A stretch of 64,000 nt of DNA from Streptomyces sp. YIM 121038 (GTDB lineage Bacteria > Actinomycetota > Actinomycetes > Streptomycetales > Streptomycetaceae), in the NCBI RefSeq assembly GCF_006088715.1, contig NZ_CP030771.1, positions 1,054,001 to 1,118,000 of the forward strand, in the 5' to 3' direction. Every line of letters starts with the position of its first letter. Position 1 is the stretch's first letter. Shown here piece after piece: positions 26,701-40,549 of this stretch. The translations under genes and the position numbers were made by a program. The notes under the pieces were generated by a model, which searched no databases, was not told the DNA's origin, and saw only the letters and a program-made list of their open reading frames with translations.

Positions 26701-29700
26701 CGCCGGGACAGCTGCCGCTGCGCCTCGCCGTCGGCCATGCCGCCGCCGGCCCAGGGGCCCCAGGCCACCGCGGTCCCCGGCAGGCCGTGCGCGGTGCGGT
26801 GCTCGGCGAGCGCGTCGAGGTAGGCGTTCGCGGCGCTGTAGGCCACCTGGCCGCCGCTGCCCCACGTACCGGCGATCGAGGAGTACGACAGGAACGCGTC
26901 GAGGGGCGTGTCGGCAAGGAGTTCGTGCAGGTGCGCGGCGCCCGCCACCTTGGCGGTGACCACGTCCGCGAAGCCCGCGAGGTCGGTCTCCGCGGCGGGG
27001 ACGCTGTCGTTGAGACCGGCGGTGTGTACGACGGCGCGGACCGGGTCACCGGCGGCCGCCAGGCCGTCGAGCAGGGCGGCGAGCCCGTCCCGGTCGGCGA
27101 TGTCGACGGCCGCGACGGTGACGCGCGCGCCCAGCTCGACGAGCTCGGCCCGCACCTCAGCGGCGCCTTCGGCCGATTCGCCCCGGCGGCTCGCCAGGAC
27201 GACGTGCTCGGCGCCGTTCGCCGCCAGCCAGCGGGCGGCCCGGGTGCCCAGGGCGCCGAGCCCGCCGGTCACCAGGACCGTGCCGCCCGGCGTCCAGCCG
27301 GAGCCCGCGGCGGCCCGTTCGGCCCGCCGGAGCCTGCGGGCGAACACTCCGGCCTCGCGCACGGCGACCTGGTCCTCCGCTCCGCCCAGCAGCCCGCACA
27401 GCCGTGCGGCCGCCCGGTCGTCCACGGTCTCGGGCAGGTCGACGAGGCCGCCCCAGCGGCCGGGGTGCTCCAGCGCCACGGTCCTGCCGAGGCCCCACAC
27501 CATCGACTGCCCGAAGCCCGTGACCGTGTCGTCGGCGACGGCCGAGACCGCGCCCGAGGTCACGCACCACAGGGGCGCGGACACGTCCGCGTCACCGAGG
27601 GCCCGGACCAGCGCGAGGGTGGCCGCTACACCGTTCGGTACGGCGGGGTGGCCGGGGTGCGCCGACTCGTCGAACGCCAGCAGCGACAGGACTCCGCTGA
27701 TCTCTTCTCGTGCCTCTCCTCGCGTGAGGGCGGCGCGCAGTGCGTCGGCCAGCTCCGCGCGGTCCGTCGCTCCGGTGGTGACCGTGACGAGCGCCAGGCC
27801 ACAGGCCTCGAGGAGCTCGCCGAGCGCGTCGGCACGCCCGTCGTCCTGGGGCGTCACGACCAGCCACGGGCCCGAGGGAGGTGTCGTCGCCGGGTGGCCG
27901 AGGGCCTGCCAGCCGACGGTGTAACGCCACTTGTCCACCGCGGACTTCTCGCGGCTCTGGCGCCGCCACGACGACAGCAGCGGCAGCACGGTACGCAGCG
28001 AATCGCTCACGCCGTCGTCGGTGATGCCCAGGGACGACGCGAGTGCCGTCGCCTCCTCGCTGTCCACCGCGGCCCAGAACCGCGCCTCGTCCTCGTCGAG
28101 GACGGCCTCGCCCGCGCTGGGCCGGGCATCCAGCCAGTAGCGCTGGTGCTGGAAGGCGTACGTCGGCAGGTCCACGCGCCGTGCGCCGCTGCCCGCGAAG
28201 TAGGCACTCCAGTCGACCGCCACGCCCCGCGCGTGCAGCGCGCCGACCGTGGTGACGAGGGCGGCCTCCTCCGGCCGGTCACTCCGCAGCACCGGCACGA
28301 AGGCCGCGTCCGGCGCGGACTCCTGACCGAGCGCCGACAGCGTCCCGCCAGGGCCGACCTCGACGAACGTGCCCGCACCCTCGCCCGCCAGCGCGCTCAC
28401 GGCGTCAGCGAACCGTACGGACTCGCGTACGTGCCGGACCCAGTACTCCGGCGACGCCAACTCCTCAGCGCTCGCCCGCGCGCCCGTGAGCGTCGACACG
28501 ATCGGGATCGCGGGCGCCTCGTACGAGACTCCTTCCAGAACCGTACGGAAGTCATCGAGCATCGGGTCCATCAGCGGCGAGTGGAAAGCATGGCTGACCG
28601 TGAGCCGGGTGACCTTACGGCCCGCCGCACGCCACCGCTCGCCCACCGCCTCCGCGTCAGCGGCGACACCCGAAATCACCACCGAAGAGGGGCCGTTGAC
28701 CGCCGCGATACCCACCGTCTCCGGCAGGTCCGAGGCAACCTCTTCCTCGGCGGCCTGGATCGCCACCATCGCACCACCCGACGGCAGCGCCTGCATCAGA
28801 CCCGCACGCGCCGACACCACCTTCGCCGCATCCGCGAGCGACCACACACCCGATACGTGCGCGGCGGCCAACTCGCCAATGGAGTGACCCGCCAGGACGT
28901 CCGGACGTACACCCCACGACTCCAGGAGACGGAACAGCGCCACCTCGACCGCGAACAACGCAGGCTGCGTCACCCCCGTCTGGTTCAACGCCTCGACATC
29001 GTCCCCGAACAACACCTCACGCACCGACGCGTCGAACTCACCCAGCACGCCATCCAGCGCCGCGGCGAACACCGGGAACCGCTCAGCCAACTCACGCCCC
29101 ATGCCCAGGCGCTGCGAGCCCTGGCCCGAGAACAAGAAGCCCACCCGGCCGGACGCATCCCCCGCACCCGTGACCACAGCGCCGCTGGCCTGGCCCTCGG
29201 CCACAGCCGTCAACGCGGCAAGGAGCTCGGACCGGTCGGCGCCGACCACCACCGCGCGGCGCTCCAGCGCCGACCGTGACGTCGCGAGCGAGTAGCCGAC
29301 GTCAACGGGTGCGTGCTCGTCCACCACGGACAACAGCCGCTGGGCCTGGCCGCGCAGCGCTGCCTCGTCGCCCGCCGACAGCACCCACGGAACGAGGCCC
29401 TCGTAGGCAGGCTCCGTTGCCGGTCCCTGCTCAGTGGCCTGCACCGGGGCCTGCTCGATGACGGTGTGCGCGTTCGTACCACTGAACCCGAACGACGACA
29501 CACCAGCCCGCCACGGCCGATCCACCACCGGCCACGCACGCTCACCCGTGAGCAGTTCCACAGCACCCGTGGACCAGTCCACGTGCGAGGACGGCTCATC
29601 CACGTGCAGCGTGCGCGGCAGGACGCCATGACGCATCGCCATGACCATCTTGATGACACCAGCAACACCGGCCGCGGCCTGCGTGTGACCGATGTTCGAC

Positions 29701-32700
29701 TTGATCGAACCGAGCAACAACGGCTGGCCCTCGGGCCGGTCCTGGCCGTACGTCGCAAGCAGCGCCTGCGCCTCGATCGGGTCACCCAACTTCGTACCCG
29801 TGCCATGCGCCTCCACCGCATCCACATCGGACGGAGACAGACCCGCACTCGCCAGCGCCTGACGGATCACGCGCTGCTGCGAGGGGCCGTTGGGCGCGGT
29901 CAGGCCGTTGGACGCGCCGTCCTGGTTCACCGCTGAACCACGTACGACGGCGAGCACCTGGTGCCCGTTGCGCTGAGCGTCCGACAGGCGCTCGACCAGG
30001 AGCATGCCGACGCCCTCGCCCCAACTGGTGCCGTCGGCACTGTCGGAGAACGCCTTGCACCGGCCGTCCTGCGCGAGGCCGCGCTGGCGGCTGAACTCGA
30101 TGAAGGCACCGGGCGTCGACATCACCGTCACACCACCCGCGAGCGCCAACTCGCACTCGCCCGAGCGCAGCGCCTGCACCGCCAGGTGCAGCGCCACCAG
30201 GGACGACGAGCACGCCGTGTCCACCGTGACGGCCGGACCCTCGAAACCGAACGTGTACGACAGGCGGCCCGAGGCCACGCTGGCCGCGTTGCCGGTCGCC
30301 ATGTAGCCGCCCACGTCCTCGGCGGCGCCGCCCACGACGAGCCCGTAGTCCTGTGCGTTCGAGCCCACGAAGACGCCGACGCGCTCGCCGCGCAGCGACG
30401 CCGAGTCGACCCCGGCCCGCTCCAGGAGTTCCCAGGAGGTTTCGAGGAGGAGGCGCTGCTGCGGGTCCATCGCCAGGGCCTCGCGCGGCGAGATCCCGAA
30501 GAAGCCCGCGTCGAACCCGGAGACGTCCGACAGGAAGGCGCCCGACCGCAGGTACGTGGTCCCCACCGCGTCCGGGTCCGGGTCGTAGAGCGCCTCCACG
30601 TCCCAGCCACGGTCGGTCGGGAACTCCGACACGGCGTCGCCGCCCTCGGTCACCAGGCGCCACAGGTCCTCGGGCGACTCGACCCCGCCGGGGAATCGGC
30701 AGCTCATCGCGACGATCGCGATCGGGTCGTCGGTCGTGGCCGCGACGGGCCCGCCGACCGTGACGTCGAGGGCCCCGCCCAGCAGCTCGGCGCGCAGGTG
30801 TGCCGCGAGGGCGGCAGGCGTCGGGAAGTCGAAGACCAGCGTGGAGGGCAGGGCCAACTCGGTGGCCGCGTTGAGGTGGTTGCGCAGCTCGACGGAGCTG
30901 AGCGAGTCGAAGCCGAGCTCCTTGAAGGCACGTTCGGGCGCGATCGCCTGGGCGGAGCTGTGCCCGAGCACGGCGGCCACGTGGCCGAGCACCAGGTCGA
31001 GCAGGGCGTTGTCCCGCTCGGCTGCGGTGAGGCCCGCGAGGGACTGTGCGAGCGCGGAGCGGGCAGCGGCGGGTGCGGCGGTCCTGCGTGCCGTGCCGCG
31101 TACGAGGCCGCGCAGGAGGTGCGGTACCGGCTGGGTACGCGCCTGGCGGCGCAGGGCGGGGATGTCCAGCGGCATCGGAGCCACCGTGGCCCGTCCGGTG
31201 GAGCCCGCCGTGTCGAACAGGGCCAGGCCTTCCGTCGGGCCGATCGGGAGGGCGCCGCCGCTGGTGATGCGGCGTACGTCGTTCTCGTCGAGGCTGCCCG
31301 CCATGCCGTCGGCCGTGTCCCACAGGCCCCAGGCGAGGGAGGTCGCGGGCAGGCCCTGGGCACGGCGGTGCTCGGCGAGGGCGTCCAGGAAGGCGTTCGC
31401 CGCCGCGTAGTTGGCCTGGCCGGGGGTCCCGAAGACGCCCGAGGCCGAGGAGAAGAGCACGAACGCCGACAGCTCCAGACCGGAGGTCAGTTCGTGCAGG
31501 TGCCAGGCCGCGTCGGCCTTCGGCCGGAACACCGCGTCGATCCGCTCCGGCGTCAGCGAGGCGATCACACCGTCGTCCAGCACGCCCGCCGTGTGCACCA
31601 CGGCAGAGACCTGGTGCCCGGCGAGCAGAGCCGCCACCGCATCCCGATCCGCGACGTCACAGGCCGCGAACATGACTTCGGCGCCCTGCGCGGTGAGTTC
31701 GTTACGCAGCTCCTCGGCACCCTCGGCCGCCGCGCCACGACGGCTCACCAGGAGCAAGCTCCCTACGCCGCGCTCCGCGACCAGGTGCCGGGCGACCAGA
31801 CCGCCCAGCGTGCCCGTCGCACCGGTCACCAGGACCGTGCCCGTACCGAAGCCCGGGTCGTCCACCGCGGACTGCGCCGCCCTGACCAGGCGAGGCGCAC
31901 GGGCCTCGCCGGAACGCACCGCGAACTGCGGCTCCCCCGTGGCCAGCACCGAAGGCAGCACCTCCAGCGAAGCCGCCTCATCATCCAGGTCGACCAACAC
32001 GATCCGGTCGGGATTCTCCGACTGAGCCGACCGCACCAGACCCCACACCGCGGCCTGCGCCAGATCCCCCACACCCTCATCAGGAACGGTGCTCACAGCT
32101 CCCCTGGTCACGAGGACCAGACGCACCGCCGCCAACCGCTCGTCGACGAGCCACCTCTGCACCACGTTCAACGCCCAGCACGCGGCCTCACGCGCACCCA
32201 CCACCGGACCGGACACGGAGTCCACCGGGCACGACAGCACAACGAAGTCCGGCAGCTCGCCATCCCGCGGCCCGGCCAACGCCTCCAGATCCGACCACTC
32301 AGTAGTCGGAACATCACCATCGAGCATCAGGGCAACCGGCGCCCAGTCGACACCGAACAACGAGTCACCGCGATCGTCCCCGGCGAACTGGTCCAGCGAC
32401 ACCGGTCGCAGCACCAGCGAGTCAACCGTGGCGACCGGAGCACCCGCCCCATCAGCGACCGCCAGCGACACCCCATCCGCCCCAGCGGGCGCCAACCGCA
32501 CCCGCAGCACGGTCGCCCCCGCAGCGTGCAGGCGCACACCCGACCACGAGAACGGCAGCCTGCCCGCCCCATCGGCCTCACCCATCAGCCCAATGGCATG
32601 CAGCGCCGCATCAAGGAGCGCCGGATGCAGGCCAAACCCTCCTGCGTCCACGCCTTCCGGCAGTACGACCTCGGCGAACACCTCGTCGCCCTTGCGCCAC

Positions 32701-35700
32701 ACGGCCCGCAGGCCCCGGAACACCGGCCCATAGGCGAAGTCGGGGTCGGCCACGCGGTCGTAGAACCCGTCGACGTCCACGGCCTCCGCACCGGCGGGCG
32801 GCCATGCGACCAGGGCGGGCCCGGCCGAGCGGCCGCCTTCGCGCAGCACGCCCACGGCGTGCCGGGTCCAGGAGGACGCCTCCTCCACCTCGCCGGTGCT
32901 GGAGTAGAAGGTCACCTCCCGCGCGCCCGAGGCGTCCTGGGCGCCGACCGACACCTGCACGCGCACGGAACCGCCCTCCGGCAGCACCAGAGGCACTTCC
33001 AGCGTCAGCTCCTCCACCAGGTCACACCCGACCTGGTCCCCCGCACGTACCGCCAGCTCCACAAAGGCCGAACCCGGAAGCACCACCGAACCCATGACCT
33101 CGTGATCACCCAGCCACGGGTGCGACTGCACCGACAACCGGCCCGTCAGGAGCACACCATCCGTCCCGGCCAGCGCGACACTCGCACCCAGCAACGGATG
33201 CTCCGCAGCACCCAGACCCGCCGCCGACACATCCCCCACCGACGGCAGCACGTCCAGCCAGAAACGCTCCCGCTGGAACGCGTACGTCGGCAGGTCCACC
33301 AGCGGCGCCCCGCTGCCCGCGAAGAAGGCGCTCCAGTCGACCGTCACGCCCCGCGCGTGCAGCGCGCCGACCGTGGTGACGAGGGCCGTTTCCTCGGGCC
33401 TGTCGGCGCGCAGCGCGGGCAGGAACACCGCGTCGGGCGCGCTGCCGTCGCCGAGCGCGGACAGCGTTCCCCCCGGGCCGACCTCGACGAACGTGCCCAC
33501 GCCCTCGCCCGCCAACGTGCCCACGGCATCGGCGAACCGCACCGACTCCCGTACGTGCCGGACCCAGTACTCCGGCGAGGCGAGGTCCTCAGCGCTCGCC
33601 CGCGCACCGGTCAGCGTCGACACGAGCGGAATCTCGGGCTCGCCGAACGACACTGCCTCCAGCACCTGTCGGAAGCCGTCCAGCATCGGGTCCATCAGCG
33701 GCGAGTGGAACGCGTGGCTGACCCGCAGCCGAGTCACCTTCCGACCCTCCGCACGCCACTGCTCCGCCACTACCTCAACATCAGCGGCGACACCCGAAAT
33801 CACCACGGAGGAGGGCCCGTTGACCGCCGCGACACCCACCGTCTCCGGCAGGTGCGCAGCGACCTCTTCCTCGGTCGCCTGGATCGCCACCATCGCACCG
33901 CCTGCGGGCAGCGCCTGCATCAGACCCGCACGCGCAGACACCACCTTCACCGCGTCCGCCAGCGACCACACACCCGACACGTGCGCGGCAGCAAGCTCAC
34001 CGATCGAGTGACCCGCCAGCATGTCGGGGCGCACACCCCACGACTCAAGAAGACGGAACAGCGCCACCTCGACCGCGAACAACGCAGGCTGCGTCACCCC
34101 CGTCTGGTTCAACGCCTCGACGTCCTCGCCGAACAGCACCTCACGCACCGACGCGTCGAACTCACCCAGCACGCCATCCAGCGCCTCCGCGAACACGGGG
34201 AACCGCTCAGCCAACTCACGCCCCATGCCCAGGCGTTGCGACCCCTGGCCCGAGAACAGGAACCCCACCCGGCCGGGCTCATCAGCCACGCCGGTGGCCA
34301 CCGCGCCGCCGGCCCGCCCCTCGGCCACGGCCTCCAAGGCAGCAAGCAGCTCCGGCGAGTCGGCGCCGACCACCACCGCGCGGTGCTCCAGCGCCGCCCG
34401 CGAGAACACCAGCGCGCGGCCCACGTCCGCCGCCGACAGCTCAGCCGACGCCTCCACAAAGGACTTCAGCCGCGCGGCCTGCTCCCGCAGGGCTACCGGG
34501 CTCTTGGCCGACAACACCCACGGCACCACCGCACCCTCGGACAGCGACTCCGAGGCCTCCTCATGCTCCGCCACAGGGGCCTGCTCGATGACGGTGTGTG
34601 CGTTCGTACCACTGAACCCGAACGACGACACACCAGCCCGCCACGGCCGATCCACCACCGGCCACGCACGCTCACCCGTGAGCAGTTCCACCGCACCCGC
34701 CGACCAGTCCACATGCGAGGACGGCTCATCCACGTGCAGCGTGCGCGGCAGAACGCCATGACGCATCGCCATGACCATCTTGATGACACCCGCCACACCG
34801 GCCGCGGCCTGCGTGTGACCGATGTTCGACTTGACCGAACCGAGCAACAACGGCTGACCCGCAGGCCGGTCCTGGCCGTACGTCGCAAGCAGCGCCTGCG
34901 CCTCAATCGGGTCACCCAACTTCGTACCCGTGCCATGCGCCTCCACCGCATCCACATCGGACGGAGACAGACCCGCACTCGCCAGCGCCTGACGAATCAC
35001 CCGCTGCTGCGACGGACCATTCGGAGCCGTCAGACCATTCGACGCACCGTCCTGATTCACCGCAGAACCGCGTACGACGGCGAGCACCTGGTGACCGTTG
35101 CGCTGCGCGTCCGACAGACGCTCCACCACCAACATGCCGACGCCCTCACCCCAGCCAGTGCCATCAGCACCGTCGGAGAACGCCTTGCAGCGGCCGTCCA
35201 CCGAAAGTCCCCGCTGACGGCTGAACTCGACGAACGCGGCGGGCGTCGACATCACCGTCACGCCGCCCGCGAGTGCGAGCTCGCACTCGCCCGAGCGCAG
35301 CGCCTGCACCGCCAGGTGCAGCGCCACCAGGGACGACGAGCACGCCGTGTCCACCGTGACGGCCGGACCCTCGAAACCGAACGTGTAGGAGAGGCGGCCG
35401 GAGATGACGCTCGCCGCGCTGCCGGTGCCCAGGTAGCCCTCGACGGTCTCCGGCGCGGCCATCATCAGCGTCGTGTAGTCCTGGCCGTTGGTGCCGACGA
35501 AGACACCGGACCGGCTGCCCCGCAGTGCGTTCGGGTCGATGCCCGCGCGTTCGAAGGCCTCCCAGGAGGTTTCGAGGAGGAGGCGCTGCTGCGGGTCCAT
35601 GGCGAGGGCCTCGCGCGGGGATATCCCGAAGAAGTCCGCGTCGAAGTCCGCGACGCGGTCGAGGAAGGCGCCCCTGCGGGAGTACGACGTACCGACACCG

Positions 35701-38700
35701 GCGGTGTCCGGGTCGGGGGCGTAGAGCCCCTCCAGGTCCCAGCCGCGGTCGGCCGGGAACTCCGTGACCGCGTCCTCGCCCGCCAGGAGTGCGTCCCACA
35801 GGCCTTCCGGGCTGCTCACGCCGCCGGGGAACCGGCAGGCCATCGCCACGATCGCGATCGGCTCGTCGGTCGCCCCGGAGACGGCGAGGGGCGCGGCGGC
35901 CGCGGGGGCCGCACCGGACAGTTCGGTCCGCAGGTGGGCGGCCAGGGCGGCGGCCGTCGGGTAGTCGAAGACCACGGACGCGGGCAGGGCGAGACCGGTC
36001 GCCTCGCCGAGCCGGGCGCGCAGCTCCACCGCCGTGAGGGAGTCGAAGCCCAGCTCCCTGAAGGCACGCGTCGGTGAGAAGGCGTCGCCGGAGACGTGCC
36101 CGAGCACGGTCGCGGCCTCGTAGCGGACCAGCTCGGTCAGCTGCCGCTCCTGCTCGGCCTCGGTCAGGCCCGCCAGGCGCCGGGCGAGCGCCGAGGTGCC
36201 CTCGTGCTCCGCGGGGGCCGCGTCGAACACGGCGCGGGCCTGCGGCAGTTCGCGCAGGAGCGGGCTGGGCCGCTGTGCCGTGAAGGTGTCCGCGAACCGG
36301 GCCCAGTCGACGTCGGCGATGGTGATCTGCCCCTCGCCGTGGTCCAGGGCGGTGCCGAGACCGGCGAGGGCCGCGTCGGGGGCCATGATGGCGAGGCCCG
36401 CGCGCCGGAGGTGTCCGGCCTGCCCCGAGTCCGCGACCATGCCGCCGCCGCCCCAGGGCCCCCACGCGACGGCGGTGGCGGGCAGGCCCGCCGCCCTGCG
36501 GTGGGCGGCGAGGGCGTCCAGGTAGGCGTTGGCCGCGCCGTAGGCGGCCTGGCCGCCGCTGCCCCACACTCCGGCGATGGACGAGAACAGCACGAACGCG
36601 TCCAGCGGCTCGTCGGCCAGCAGTTCGTGCAGGATCCTCGCGCTGTCGGCCTTGGCCGCCAGTACGTCGGCGAACGCGGTGAGGTCGTCCGGGTCGAGGT
36701 CGGCGAGCGCGGCCGGGTGCTCGACGCCCGCCGTGTGGACGACGGCGGTGAGCGAGGGGACGCGCTCCAGGAGCGCCGCGACGGCGTCCCTGTCCGCCGC
36801 GTCGCAGGCGGCGATGGTGACGCGCGCGCCGAGGCCGACGAGTTCGGCCTCCAGCTCGGCCGCGCCCTCGGCCGCCGCGCCGCGGCGGCTCACCAGGACG
36901 AGGTGCTCGGCCCCGCGCTCCGCCAGCCAGCGCGCCACACGGCCGCCCAGGGCGCCGGTGCCGCCGGTGACCAGGACGGTGCCGCGCGGCGACCAGCCGT
37001 CGCCGGGAGCGTCGCCCAGGGGTGCGGGCAGCAGCCTGCGGCCGAGCAGCTGCCCGCCGCGCACGGCGAGCTGGTCCTCACCGGTCGTCCCGGTGAGGGC
37101 CGACGCGAGGAGGTCCCCGGTCGTCTCGTCCCGCGCCTCGGGCAGGTCGATCAGGCCGCCCCAGCGTCCGGGGTGCTCCAGCGCGGCCACCCGGCCCAGG
37201 CCCCACAGGGTCGACTGGGCGAACCCGGCCACCTCGTCGCTGTCGGCGGCCGCCACCGCGCCCGAGGTCACGCACCACAGCGGCGCGGGCACGTCCGCGT
37301 CACCGAGCGCCCGCAACAGGCCGATGGTGGCCGCGACGCCCGCGGGCACGGTCGGCCCGTCCGCGGCGGCGAGCCCCAGCAGCGAGACCACTCCGTCGGG
37401 AGCGGGCGCGCCGCCGAGCCGCTCCGCCCAGTCGGCCGCCGCCGGGTCCACGTACAGGACGTGCGCCGCGGCGCCGTTCCGGGTCAGCGCGTCGCCGACC
37501 CACTCGGCGCGGCTCTCCCCGGCCGGAGCCACGACCAGCCAGGTGCCGTCGAGCCGCCGGGGTCCGGCGGCGACCGGCCGCCAGTCGATCCGGTACCGCC
37601 AGGCGTCGGCGGTGGAGCGGTTCCGCTGCTTGCTGCGCCAGGCGGAGAGGCGGGGAAGCACCGCGCTCAGCGGGTCGTCGGACGACACGCCCAGCGTCCA
37701 GGCGAGGTCGGCGGGGTCGCCTTCCTCCACGGCCTCCCAGAACTTCGCCTCGGCCGGGGACATCCGCTCGACGGCCTCGTCGGCGGCCGGGGCGTCCAGC
37801 CAGTAGTGCTCCCGCTGGAACGCGTACGTCGGCAGGTCCACCCGCCGGGCGCCGCTGCCGTCGAAGCAGGCGGCCAGGTCCACCGCGGCACCGCGCACGT
37901 GCAACTGGCCCACGGCGGTGGTCAGCGCGACGAGTTCGGGGCGGTCGCCGCGCAGGGCGGGCACGAAGGCGGCCTCAGGGGCGGCGGACTGTCCGAGACC
38001 GGACAGCACGCCACCGGGACCGACCTCCAGGAAGACGTCCACGCCCTGCTCACGCAGCGCCGTGACCGCGCCGTGGAACCGTACGGACTCCCGTACGTGG
38101 CGGACCCAGTACTCCGGCGACGCCAGCTCCTCAGCGCTCGCCCGCGCGCCCGTGAGCGTCGACACGATCGGGATCGCGGGCGCCTCGTACGACACGCTCT
38201 CCAGCACCCGGCGGAACTCATCGAGCATCGGATCCATCAGCGGCGAGTGGAACGCATGACTGACCTTGAGCCGGGTGACCTTACGGCCCGCCGCACGCCA
38301 CCGCTCACCCACCGCCTCCGCAGCGGCGGCGACACCCGAAATCACCACCGAAGAGGGCCCATTGACCGCCGCGATACCCACCGTCTCCGGCAGGTCCGCA
38401 GCGACCTCTTCCTCGGTCGCCTGGATCGCCACCATCGCACCGCCTGCGGGCAGCGCCTGCATCAGCCCCGCACGAGCCGACACCACCTTCGCCGCATCCG
38501 CCAGCGACCACACACCCGATACGTGCGCGGCAGCAAGCTCACCGATCGAGTGACCCGCCAGGACGTCCGGACGTACACCCCACGACTCAAGAAGACGGAA
38601 CAGCGCCACCTCGACCGCGAACAACGCGGGCTGCGTCACCCCGGTCTGGTTCAACGCCTCGGCGTCCTCGCCGAACAGCACCTCACGCACCGACGCGTCG

Positions 38701-40496
38701 AACTCACCCAGCACGGCATCCAGCGCCTCCGCGAACACCGGGAACTGCTGGGCCAGTTCACGGCCCATGCCGAGGCGCTGCGACCCCTGGCCCGAGAACA
38801 GGAAGCCCAGCCGGTGGGGCTCCGCCTCGCCGACCACGACGCCGGGGGCGCCGCGGCCCTCGGCGAGCGCGGTCAGCCGGTCCGTGGTGGTGGTCGGGTC
38901 CTCGGCCAGCACCACGGCGCGGTGTTCGAACGCCGTCCGTGTCGTGGCCAGCGAGAAGCCGACGCCCACCGGGTCGAATCCGGCGGCTCCCGTCACGGTG
39001 GACAGCAGGCGCTGGGCCTGGGCGCGCAGGGCGTCGGGGGTGCGGCCCGACAGCGCCCACGGCACGACGGGCGCGGCGGGCAGATCGGCGGCCGGGGGCA
39101 CCGGCTCCGCGGCGGGCGGCTCCTCCAGGATGACGTGGGCGTTCGTGCCGCTGACGCCGAACGAGGACACACCGGCGCGGCGCGGTTCGCCGGCCTCCGG
39201 CCACGGCTGCCGCTCGGTGAGGAGCGCCACGGTGCCCGCGGACCAGTCGACGTGGCTGCTCGGCTCGTCGATGTGCAGGGTGCGCGGAAGCACGCCGTGC
39301 CGCATCGCGAGGACCATCTTGATGATGCCGCCGACACCTGCGGCGGCCTGGGCGTGGCCGATGTTCGACTTCAGCGAACCCAGCCACAGGGGCCGGTCAT
39401 CGGGCCGGTCCTGGCCGTACGTGGCGATGAGGGCCTGGGCCTCGATGGGGTCGCCGAGCGTGGTGCCCGTGCCGTGGGCCTCGACCGCGTCGACCTGCTC
39501 CGGGGTGAGCCGCGCGTTCGCCAGGGCCTGGGTGATGACCGCCTGCTGGGACGGTCCGTTGGGGGCCGTCAGGCCGTGGGACGCGCCGTCCTGGTTCACC
39601 GCGGAGCCGCGGACCACCGCGAGGACGGGGTGGCCGTTGCGGCGGGCGTCGGAAAGGCGCTCGACGAGGAGCATGCCGACGCCCTCGCCCCAGCCGGTGC
39701 CGTCGGCGCTGTCGGAGAACGCCTTGCACCGGCCGTCCCGGGCGAGTCCGCGCTGGCGGCTGAAGTCGACGAACGTGCGCGGCGTGGACATGAACGTGGC
39801 GCCGCCCGCGAGCGCGAGGGAGCACTCCTCGCGGCGCAGGGCCACCATCGCCAGGTGCAGGGCCACGAGGGACGACGAGCACGCCGTGTCGACCGTCACC
39901 GCGGGTCCCACGAGGCCGAGGGTGTAGGCGATGCGGCCGGAGGCGATGCTGCCCGCGCTGCCGTTGGCGAGGAAGCCCTCGAACCCTTCGGGTGCCTGCG
40001 GGAGGCGCGCCGCGTAGTCGTTGTACATCACGCCCGCGAACACGCCGGTCCGGGTGTCCCTGGCCTGCTCGGGGTCGATGCCCGCGCGTTCGAAGGCCTC
40101 CCAGGAGGTTTCGAGGAGGAGGCGCTGCTGCGGGTCCATCGCCAGGGCCTCGCGCGGGCTGATCCCGAAGAACGCCGGGTCGAAGCCGGTGGCGCCCTGG
40201 AGGAAGCCGCCGTGCCGGGTGATCGAGGTGCCCGCGTGGTCGGGGTCGGGGTCGTAGAGCGCCTCGACGTCCCAGCCGCGGTCGGCCGGGAACTCCACCA
40301 CGGCGTCCCCGTCGTCGGCGAGCAGCCGCCACAGGTCCTCGGGCGACTCGACGCCGCCGGGGTAGCGGCAGCTCATGCCGATGATGGCGATCGGCTCGCT
40401 GTCGCGCTCCTCGACCTCGCGCAGGCGCCTGCGTGCGCTGCGCAGGTCGGTGGTGGCCCGCTTGAGGTAGTCGCGGAGCTTGTCCTCGTTCTCCAT
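20781..40496 (-). CDS. PKS B: type I modular polyketide synthase, modules 3-6
   Basis: This 6571-residue protein has four modules. I chose the ATG at 40496 because it follows a good AAGGAG site (40507-40512) and opens directly into the docking coil. A longer reading from GTG at 40553 would overlap the PKS A stop and add 19 unconserved residues. Module 3 (residues 33-1543) is KS-AT-KR-ACP, module 4 (1544-3253) KS-AT-DH-KR-ACP, module 5 (3254-4781) KS-AT-KR-ACP and module 6 (4782-6480) KS-AT-DH-KR-ACP, followed by a C-terminal docking tail. AT3, AT4 and AT5 are malonyl-type (HAFH). AT6 has GHSQGE with YAPH, a variant of the methylmalonyl signature. KR3 and KR5 are A-type, KR4 and KR6 B-type (LDD). 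DH6 has lost its catalytic His and KR6 its catalytic Ser, so module 6 may not reduce its beta-keto group. Confidence 0.97.
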   Translation of the reverse strand: MENEDKLRDYLKRATTDLRSARRRLREVEERDSEPIAIIGMSCRYPGGVESPEDLWRLLADDGDAVVEFPADRGWDVEALYDPDPDHAGTSITRHGGFLQGATGFDPAFFGISPREALAMDPQQRLLLETSWEAFERAGIDPEQARDTRTGVFAGVMYNDYAARLPQAPEGFEGFLANGSAGSIASGRIAYTLGLVGPAVTVDTACSSSLVALHLAMVALRREECSLALAGGATFMSTPRTFVDFSRQRGLARDGRCKAFSDSADGTGWGEGVGMLLVERLSDARRNGHPVLAVVRGSAVNQDGASHGLTAPNGPSQQAVITQALANARLTPEQVDAVEAHGTGTTLGDPIEAQALIATYGQDRPDDRPLWLGSLKSNIGHAQAAAGVGGIIKMVLAMRHGVLPRTLHIDEPSSHVDWSAGTVALLTERQPWPEAGEPRRAGVSSFGVSGTNAHVILEEPPAAEPVPPAADLPAAPVVPWALSGRTPDALRAQAQRLLSTVTGAAGFDPVGVGFSLATTRTAFEHRAVVLAEDPTTTTDRLTALAEGRGAPGVVVGEAEPHRLGFLFSGQGSQRLGMGRELAQQFPVFAEALDAVLGEFDASVREVLFGEDAEALNQTGVTQPALFAVEVALFRLLESWGVRPDVLAGHSIGELAAAHVSGVWSLADAAKVVSARAGLMQALPAGGAMVAIQATEEEVAADLPETVGIAAVNGPSSVVISGVAAAAEAVGERWRAAGRKVTRLKVSHAFHSPLMDPMLDEFRRVLESVSYEAPAIPIVSTLTGARASAEELASPEYWVRHVRESVRFHGAVTALREQGVDVFLEVGPGGVLSGLGQSAAPEAAFVPALRGDRPELVALTTAVGQLHVRGAAVDLAACFDGSGARRVDLPTYAFQREHYWLDAPAADEAVERMSPAEAKFWEAVEEGDPADLAWTLGVSSDDPLSAVLPRLSAWRSKQRNRSTADAWRYRIDWRPVAAGPRRLDGTWLVVAPAGESRAEWVGDALTRNGAAAHVLYVDPAAADWAERLGGAPAPDGVVSLLGLAAADGPTVPAGVAATIGLLRALGDADVPAPLWCVTSGAVAAADSDEVAGFAQSTLWGLGRVAALEHPGRWGGLIDLPEARDETTGDLLASALTGTTGEDQLAVRGGQLLGRRLLPAPLGDAPGDGWSPRGTVLVTGGTGALGGRVARWLAERGAEHLVLVSRRGAAAEGAAELEAELVGLGARVTIAACDAADRDAVAALLERVPSLTAVVHTAGVEHPAALADLDPDDLTAFADVLAAKADSARILHELLADEPLDAFVLFSSIAGVWGSGGQAAYGAANAYLDALAAHRRAAGLPATAVAWGPWGGGGMVADSGQAGHLRRAGLAIMAPDAALAGLGTALDHGEGQITIADVDWARFADTFTAQRPSPLLRELPQARAVFDAAPAEHEGTSALARRLAGLTEAEQERQLTELVRYEAATVLGHVSGDAFSPTRAFRELGFDSLTAVELRARLGEATGLALPASVVFDYPTAAALAAHLRTELSGAAPAAAAPLAVSGATDEPIAIVAMACRFPGGVSSPEGLWDALLAGEDAVTEFPADRGWDLEGLYAPDPDTAGVGTSYSRRGAFLDRVADFDADFFGISPREALAMDPQQRLLLETSWEAFERAGIDPNALRGSRSGVFVGTNGQDYTTLMMAAPETVEGYLGTGSAASVISGRLSYTFGFEGPAVTVDTACSSSLVALHLAVQALRSGECELALAGGVTVMSTPAAFVEFSRQRGLSVDGRCKAFSDGADGTGWGEGVGMLVVERLSDAQRNGHQVLAVVRGSAVNQDGASNGLTAPNGPSQQRVIRQALASAGLSPSDVDAVEAHGTGTKLGDPIEAQALLATYGQDRPAGQPLLLGSVKSNIGHTQAAAGVAGVIKMVMAMRHGVLPRTLHVDEPSSHVDWSAGAVELLTGERAWPVVDRPWRAGVSSFGFSGTNAHTVIEQAPVAEHEEASESLSEGAVVPWVLSAKSPVALREQAARLKSFVEASAELSAADVGRALVFSRAALEHRAVVVGADSPELLAALEAVAEGRAGGAVATGVADEPGRVGFLFSGQGSQRLGMGRELAERFPVFAEALDGVLGEFDASVREVLFGEDVEALNQTGVTQPALFAVEVALFRLLESWGVRPDMLAGHSIGELAAAHVSGVWSLADAVKVVSARAGLMQALPAGGAMVAIQATEEEVAAHLPETVGVAAVNGPSSVVISGVAADVEVVAEQWRAEGRKVTRLRVSHAFHSPLMDPMLDGFRQVLEAVSFGEPEIPLVSTLTGARASAEDLASPEYWVRHVRESVRFADAVGTLAGEGVGTFVEVGPGGTLSALGDGSAPDAVFLPALRADRPEETALVTTVGALHARGVTVDWSAFFAGSGAPLVDLPTYAFQRERFWLDVLPSVGDVSAAGLGAAEHPLLGASVALAGTDGVLLTGRLSVQSHPWLGDHEVMGSVVLPGSAFVELAVRAGDQVGCDLVEELTLEVPLVLPEGGSVRVQVSVGAQDASGAREVTFYSSTGEVEEASSWTRHAVGVLREGGRSAGPALVAWPPAGAEAVDVDGFYDRVADPDFAYGPVFRGLRAVWRKGDEVFAEVVLPEGVDAGGFGLHPALLDAALHAIGLMGEADGAGRLPFSWSGVRLHAAGATVLRVRLAPAGADGVSLAVADGAGAPVATVDSLVLRPVSLDQFAGDDRGDSLFGVDWAPVALMLDGDVPTTEWSDLEALAGPRDGELPDFVVLSCPVDSVSGPVVGAREAACWALNVVQRWLVDERLAAVRLVLVTRGAVSTVPDEGVGDLAQAAVWGLVRSAQSENPDRIVLVDLDDEAASLEVLPSVLATGEPQFAVRSGEARAPRLVRAAQSAVDDPGFGTGTVLVTGATGTLGGLVARHLVAERGVGSLLLVSRRGAAAEGAEELRNELTAQGAEVMFAACDVADRDAVAALLAGHQVSAVVHTAGVLDDGVIASLTPERIDAVFRPKADAAWHLHELTSGLELSAFVLFSSASGVFGTPGQANYAAANAFLDALAEHRRAQGLPATSLAWGLWDTADGMAGSLDENDVRRITSGGALPIGPTEGLALFDTAGSTGRATVAPMPLDIPALRRQARTQPVPHLLRGLVRGTARRTAAPAAARSALAQSLAGLTAAERDNALLDLVLGHVAAVLGHSSAQAIAPERAFKELGFDSLSSVELRNHLNAATELALPSTLVFDFPTPAALAAHLRAELLGGALDVTVGGPVAATTDDPIAIVAMSCRFPGGVESPEDLWRLVTEGGDAVSEFPTDRGWDVEALYDPDPDAVGTTYLRSGAFLSDVSGFDAGFFGISPREALAMDPQQRLLLETSWELLERAGVDSASLRGERVGVFVGSNAQDYGLVVGGAAEDVGGYMATGNAASVASGRLSYTFGFEGPAVTVDTACSSSLVALHLAVQALRSGECELALAGGVTVMSTPGAFIEFSRQRGLAQDGRCKAFSDSADGTSWGEGVGMLLVERLSDAQRNGHQVLAVVRGSAVNQDGASNGLTAPNGPSQQRVIRQALASAGLSPSDVDAVEAHGTGTKLGDPIEAQALLATYGQDRPEGQPLLLGSIKSNIGHTQAAAGVAGVIKMVMAMRHGVLPRTLHVDEPSSHVDWSTGAVELLTGERAWPVVDRPWRAGVSSFGFSGTNAHTVIEQAPVQATEQGPATEPAYEGLVPWVLSAGDEAALRGQAQRLLSVVDEHAPVDVGYSLATSRSALERRAVVVGADRSELLAALTAVAEGQASGAVVTGAGDASGRVGFLFSGQGSQRLGMGRELAERFPVFAAALDGVLGEFDASVREVLFGDDVEALNQTGVTQPALFAVEVALFRLLESWGVRPDVLAGHSIGELAAAHVSGVWSLADAAKVVSARAGLMQALPSGGAMVAIQAAEEEVASDLPETVGIAAVNGPSSVVISGVAADAEAVGERWRAAGRKVTRLTVSHAFHSPLMDPMLDDFRTVLEGVSYEAPAIPIVSTLTGARASAEELASPEYWVRHVRESVRFADAVSALAGEGAGTFVEVGPGGTLSALGQESAPDAAFVPVLRSDRPEEAALVTTVGALHARGVAVDWSAYFAGSGARRVDLPTYAFQHQRYWLDARPSAGEAVLDEDEARFWAAVDSEEATALASSLGITDDGVSDSLRTVLPLLSSWRRQSREKSAVDKWRYTVGWQALGHPATTPPSGPWLVVTPQDDGRADALGELLEACGLALVTVTTGATDRAELADALRAALTRGEAREEISGVLSLLAFDESAHPGHPAVPNGVAATLALVRALGDADVSAPLWCVTSGAVSAVADDTVTGFGQSMVWGLGRTVALEHPGRWGGLVDLPETVDDRAAARLCGLLGGAEDQVAVREAGVFARRLRRAERAAAGSGWTPGGTVLVTGGLGALGTRAARWLAANGAEHVVLASRRGESAEGAAEVRAELVELGARVTVAAVDIADRDGLAALLDGLAAAGDPVRAVVHTAGLNDSVPAAETDLAGFADVVTAKVAGAAHLHELLADTPLDAFLSYSSIAGTWGSGGQVAYSAANAYLDALAEHRTAHGLPGTAVAWGPWAGGGMADGEAQRQLSRRGLQALPPELAVGAVADVVGSGTASTVVANVDWERFAPAFTIGRPSPLLDGVAEARAAVADRPAGPQEQDEEGAELRRSLTGLDAAKQRDLVRALVVAQAAAVLGHASAGAVEPDRAFRELGFDSLTAVELRNRLTVASGLALPATVVFDYPSPAALAEHLLTEVVEPHGGPHPARDTVVAGKTDEPIAIVSMACRFPGGVTSPEDLWDVLLAGGDAVTDFPADRGWDLEALYDPDPEGVGTTYSRRGAFLDRVAEFDAGFFGISPREALAMDPQQRLLLETSWEVIERAGIDPNTIRGERVGVFVGSNVQDYGMVLDGAAEDVGGHVATGSAASVMSGRLSYNFGFEGPAVTVDTACSSSLVALHLAVQALRSGECELALAGGVTVMSTPAAFVEFSRQRGLSVDGRCKAFSDGADGTGWGEGVGMLVVERLSDAQRNGHEVLAVVRGSAVNQDGASNGLTAPNGPSQQRVIRQALASAGLSPSDVDAVEAHGTGTKLGDPIEAQALLATYGQDRPAGQPLLLGSVKSNIGHTQAAAGVAGVIKMVMAMRHGVLPRTLHVDEPSSHVDWSAGAVELLTGERAWPVVGRPWRAGVSSFGFSGTNAHAVIEQAPEATSVDDAEPVAHGVVPWVLSARSGEALREQAKRLRERLDQEPDVSVADVAHSLRARSTFDHRAVLVGLDRQEFLSGLSALADGREAPNVVTGVAEDRGSGVVFVFPGHGSQWVGMALELLDSSPVFRARMEECARALEERVDWSLLAAIRDPELMERLDVVQPALFAVMVSLAAAWRSWGVEPSAVLGHSQGEIAAACVAGALSLEDAARLAVVRSKALTVLAGHGGMVSVALGVDAVRELLEPWEGRLAVGVVNGPASVVVSGDADALDELVRDCAGKGVWARRVLADYAPHSHHVERVEADLLAGLADVAPRSADVPYFSPLTGGWLDTRDLDAAYWYRSLRQTVEFADSVSALVAEGFTTFVEASPHPVLAAGLGELAGPDGVVVGSLRRGDGGPARLLASASGLFVRGGRVDWELPGARRVDLPTYPFQRERFWPTASHAASGDVTSAGLGHVDHPVLVAVTELADSEGLVFSGRLSLRTHPWLADYRVLGAALLPGAAYVDLALRAGDHVGCASLDDLVLEAPLVLPERDGVQVRLSLDGPDASGRRAFTVDSRGDGGGDWTRHATGALAAGAEPVTDDLVAWPPSEAEPVDLDDHRATVAAASGVDHGPAFQGLHTAWRKGDEVFAEVTLPDGVAADGYGLHPALLDGALHAVGLGVSAHGLPFSWAGARLLATGATTLRVRLTPVGVDAVAVLVADGTGEPVAAVDELSLRPLSADQLNLARSAHRDSLFEVKWVPVPDAAPEGGTWAVLGGDTARPAHALTAAGEPVDEYGDLAELIAAVDTGVPVPRCVAVTPGEGATTPREATGRTLGLLQQWLADDRFAESRLVLLTSGAVAAGPDEDVPDLVRAPVWGLVRAAQSEHPARFVLVDVDEHERSLTRLPAAVATGEPQIAVRNGTATVARLARLAVPADAPEPAAFASDGAVLITGGLGVLGGVTARHLVTRHGVRDLVLTGRRGAATPGAQELRRELAELGARVAVVACDVSDRAAVAALLAEHPVTAVVHTAGVLDDGVIGSLTPEHVDTVLRPKADAAHHLHELTLGTDLTAFVLFSAVAGVFGGPGQGNYAAANAYLDALAQHRRAAGLPATSLAWGLWAEASGITGHLDDADVQRMARGGMVPLSSEDGMALFDAARASGAATAVPAAIDLAALRAHPERVGPMLRGLVPTPARRAARSGSGSGTVPLAQRLAGLTEAEQDRALVHLVRTHTAAVLGFAGPDAVEADRAFKELGFDSLTGVELRNRLDAEVDARLPATLVFDHPNPAALAAHLRTTVLADGGTAAAGVLSELNKLSVTISKLDADDELAGDIRLRLRSLLSTWDDKEPEAEADDLTSATLDDVFDIIDEELGKS
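21000..26150 (-). other. Module 6: KS-AT(YAPH type)-DH(His to Tyr)-KR(Ser to Ala)-ACP
   Basis: KS6 is intact. AT6 has [21 protein letters not shown] and DYAPHS, close to methylmalonyl ATs but with Pro in place of Ser in YASH. DH6 has Tyr in place of the catalytic His (codon 23388-23390) and HGP where YGP is usual, although LLDGALH keeps its Asp. KR6 has LDD and NYAAAN, but the Ser at -13 from Tyr is Ala (codon 21678-21680). A methyl branch next to an unreduced ketone is the literal prediction; a hydroxyl remains possible if the KR tolerates Ala. Confidence 0.83.
26155..30738 (-). other. Module 5: KS-AT(malonyl)-KR(A1)-ACP
   Basis: The KS is intact and the AT has HAFH. The KR has GGLGALGT, no [13 protein letters not shown] with Trp at -8 and Gln at -3 from Tyr, and Ser at -13. 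It is an A1-type ketoreductase. A hydroxyl is expected. Confidence 0.88.
30740..35868 (-). other. Module 4: KS-AT(malonyl)-DH-KR(B)-ACP
   Basis: The KS and malonyl AT motifs are intact. The DH has [16 protein letters not shown] and LLDAALH. The KR has LDD, Ser in FSSASG and Tyr in NYAAAN. The DH-KR stretch is nearly the same DNA as in modules 7 and 8. A trans alkene is expected from a B-type KR with an active DH. Confidence 0.88.
35875..40398 (-). other. Module 3: KS-AT(malonyl)-KR(A1)-ACP
   Basis: The KS has the TACSSSL site. The AT has GHSIGE and HAFH. The KR has GGTGALGG, no LDD (VEHPAAL instead), the Trp of VWGSGGQ and Gln three residues before the catalytic Tyr, which is the A1 pattern. 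The ACP has [15 protein letters not shown] hydroxyl is expected. Confidence 0.88.
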
Positions 40497-40506
40497 CTGG
40501 CGTGTG

Positions 40507-40512
40507 CTCCTT
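40507..40512 (-). promoter_or_regulatory. Ribosome binding site deciding the PKS B start
   Basis: AAGGAG on the minus strand lies 10 nt before the ATG at 40496. The alternative GTG at 40553 overlaps the PKS A stop but gives a 19-residue extension unlike the docking coils of PKS C and PKS D. The ATG is therefore preferred. Confidence 0.75.
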
Positions 40513-40549
40513 ACAGCGGTGCGGACGGGTTCGACGCGGTCCGACCTGG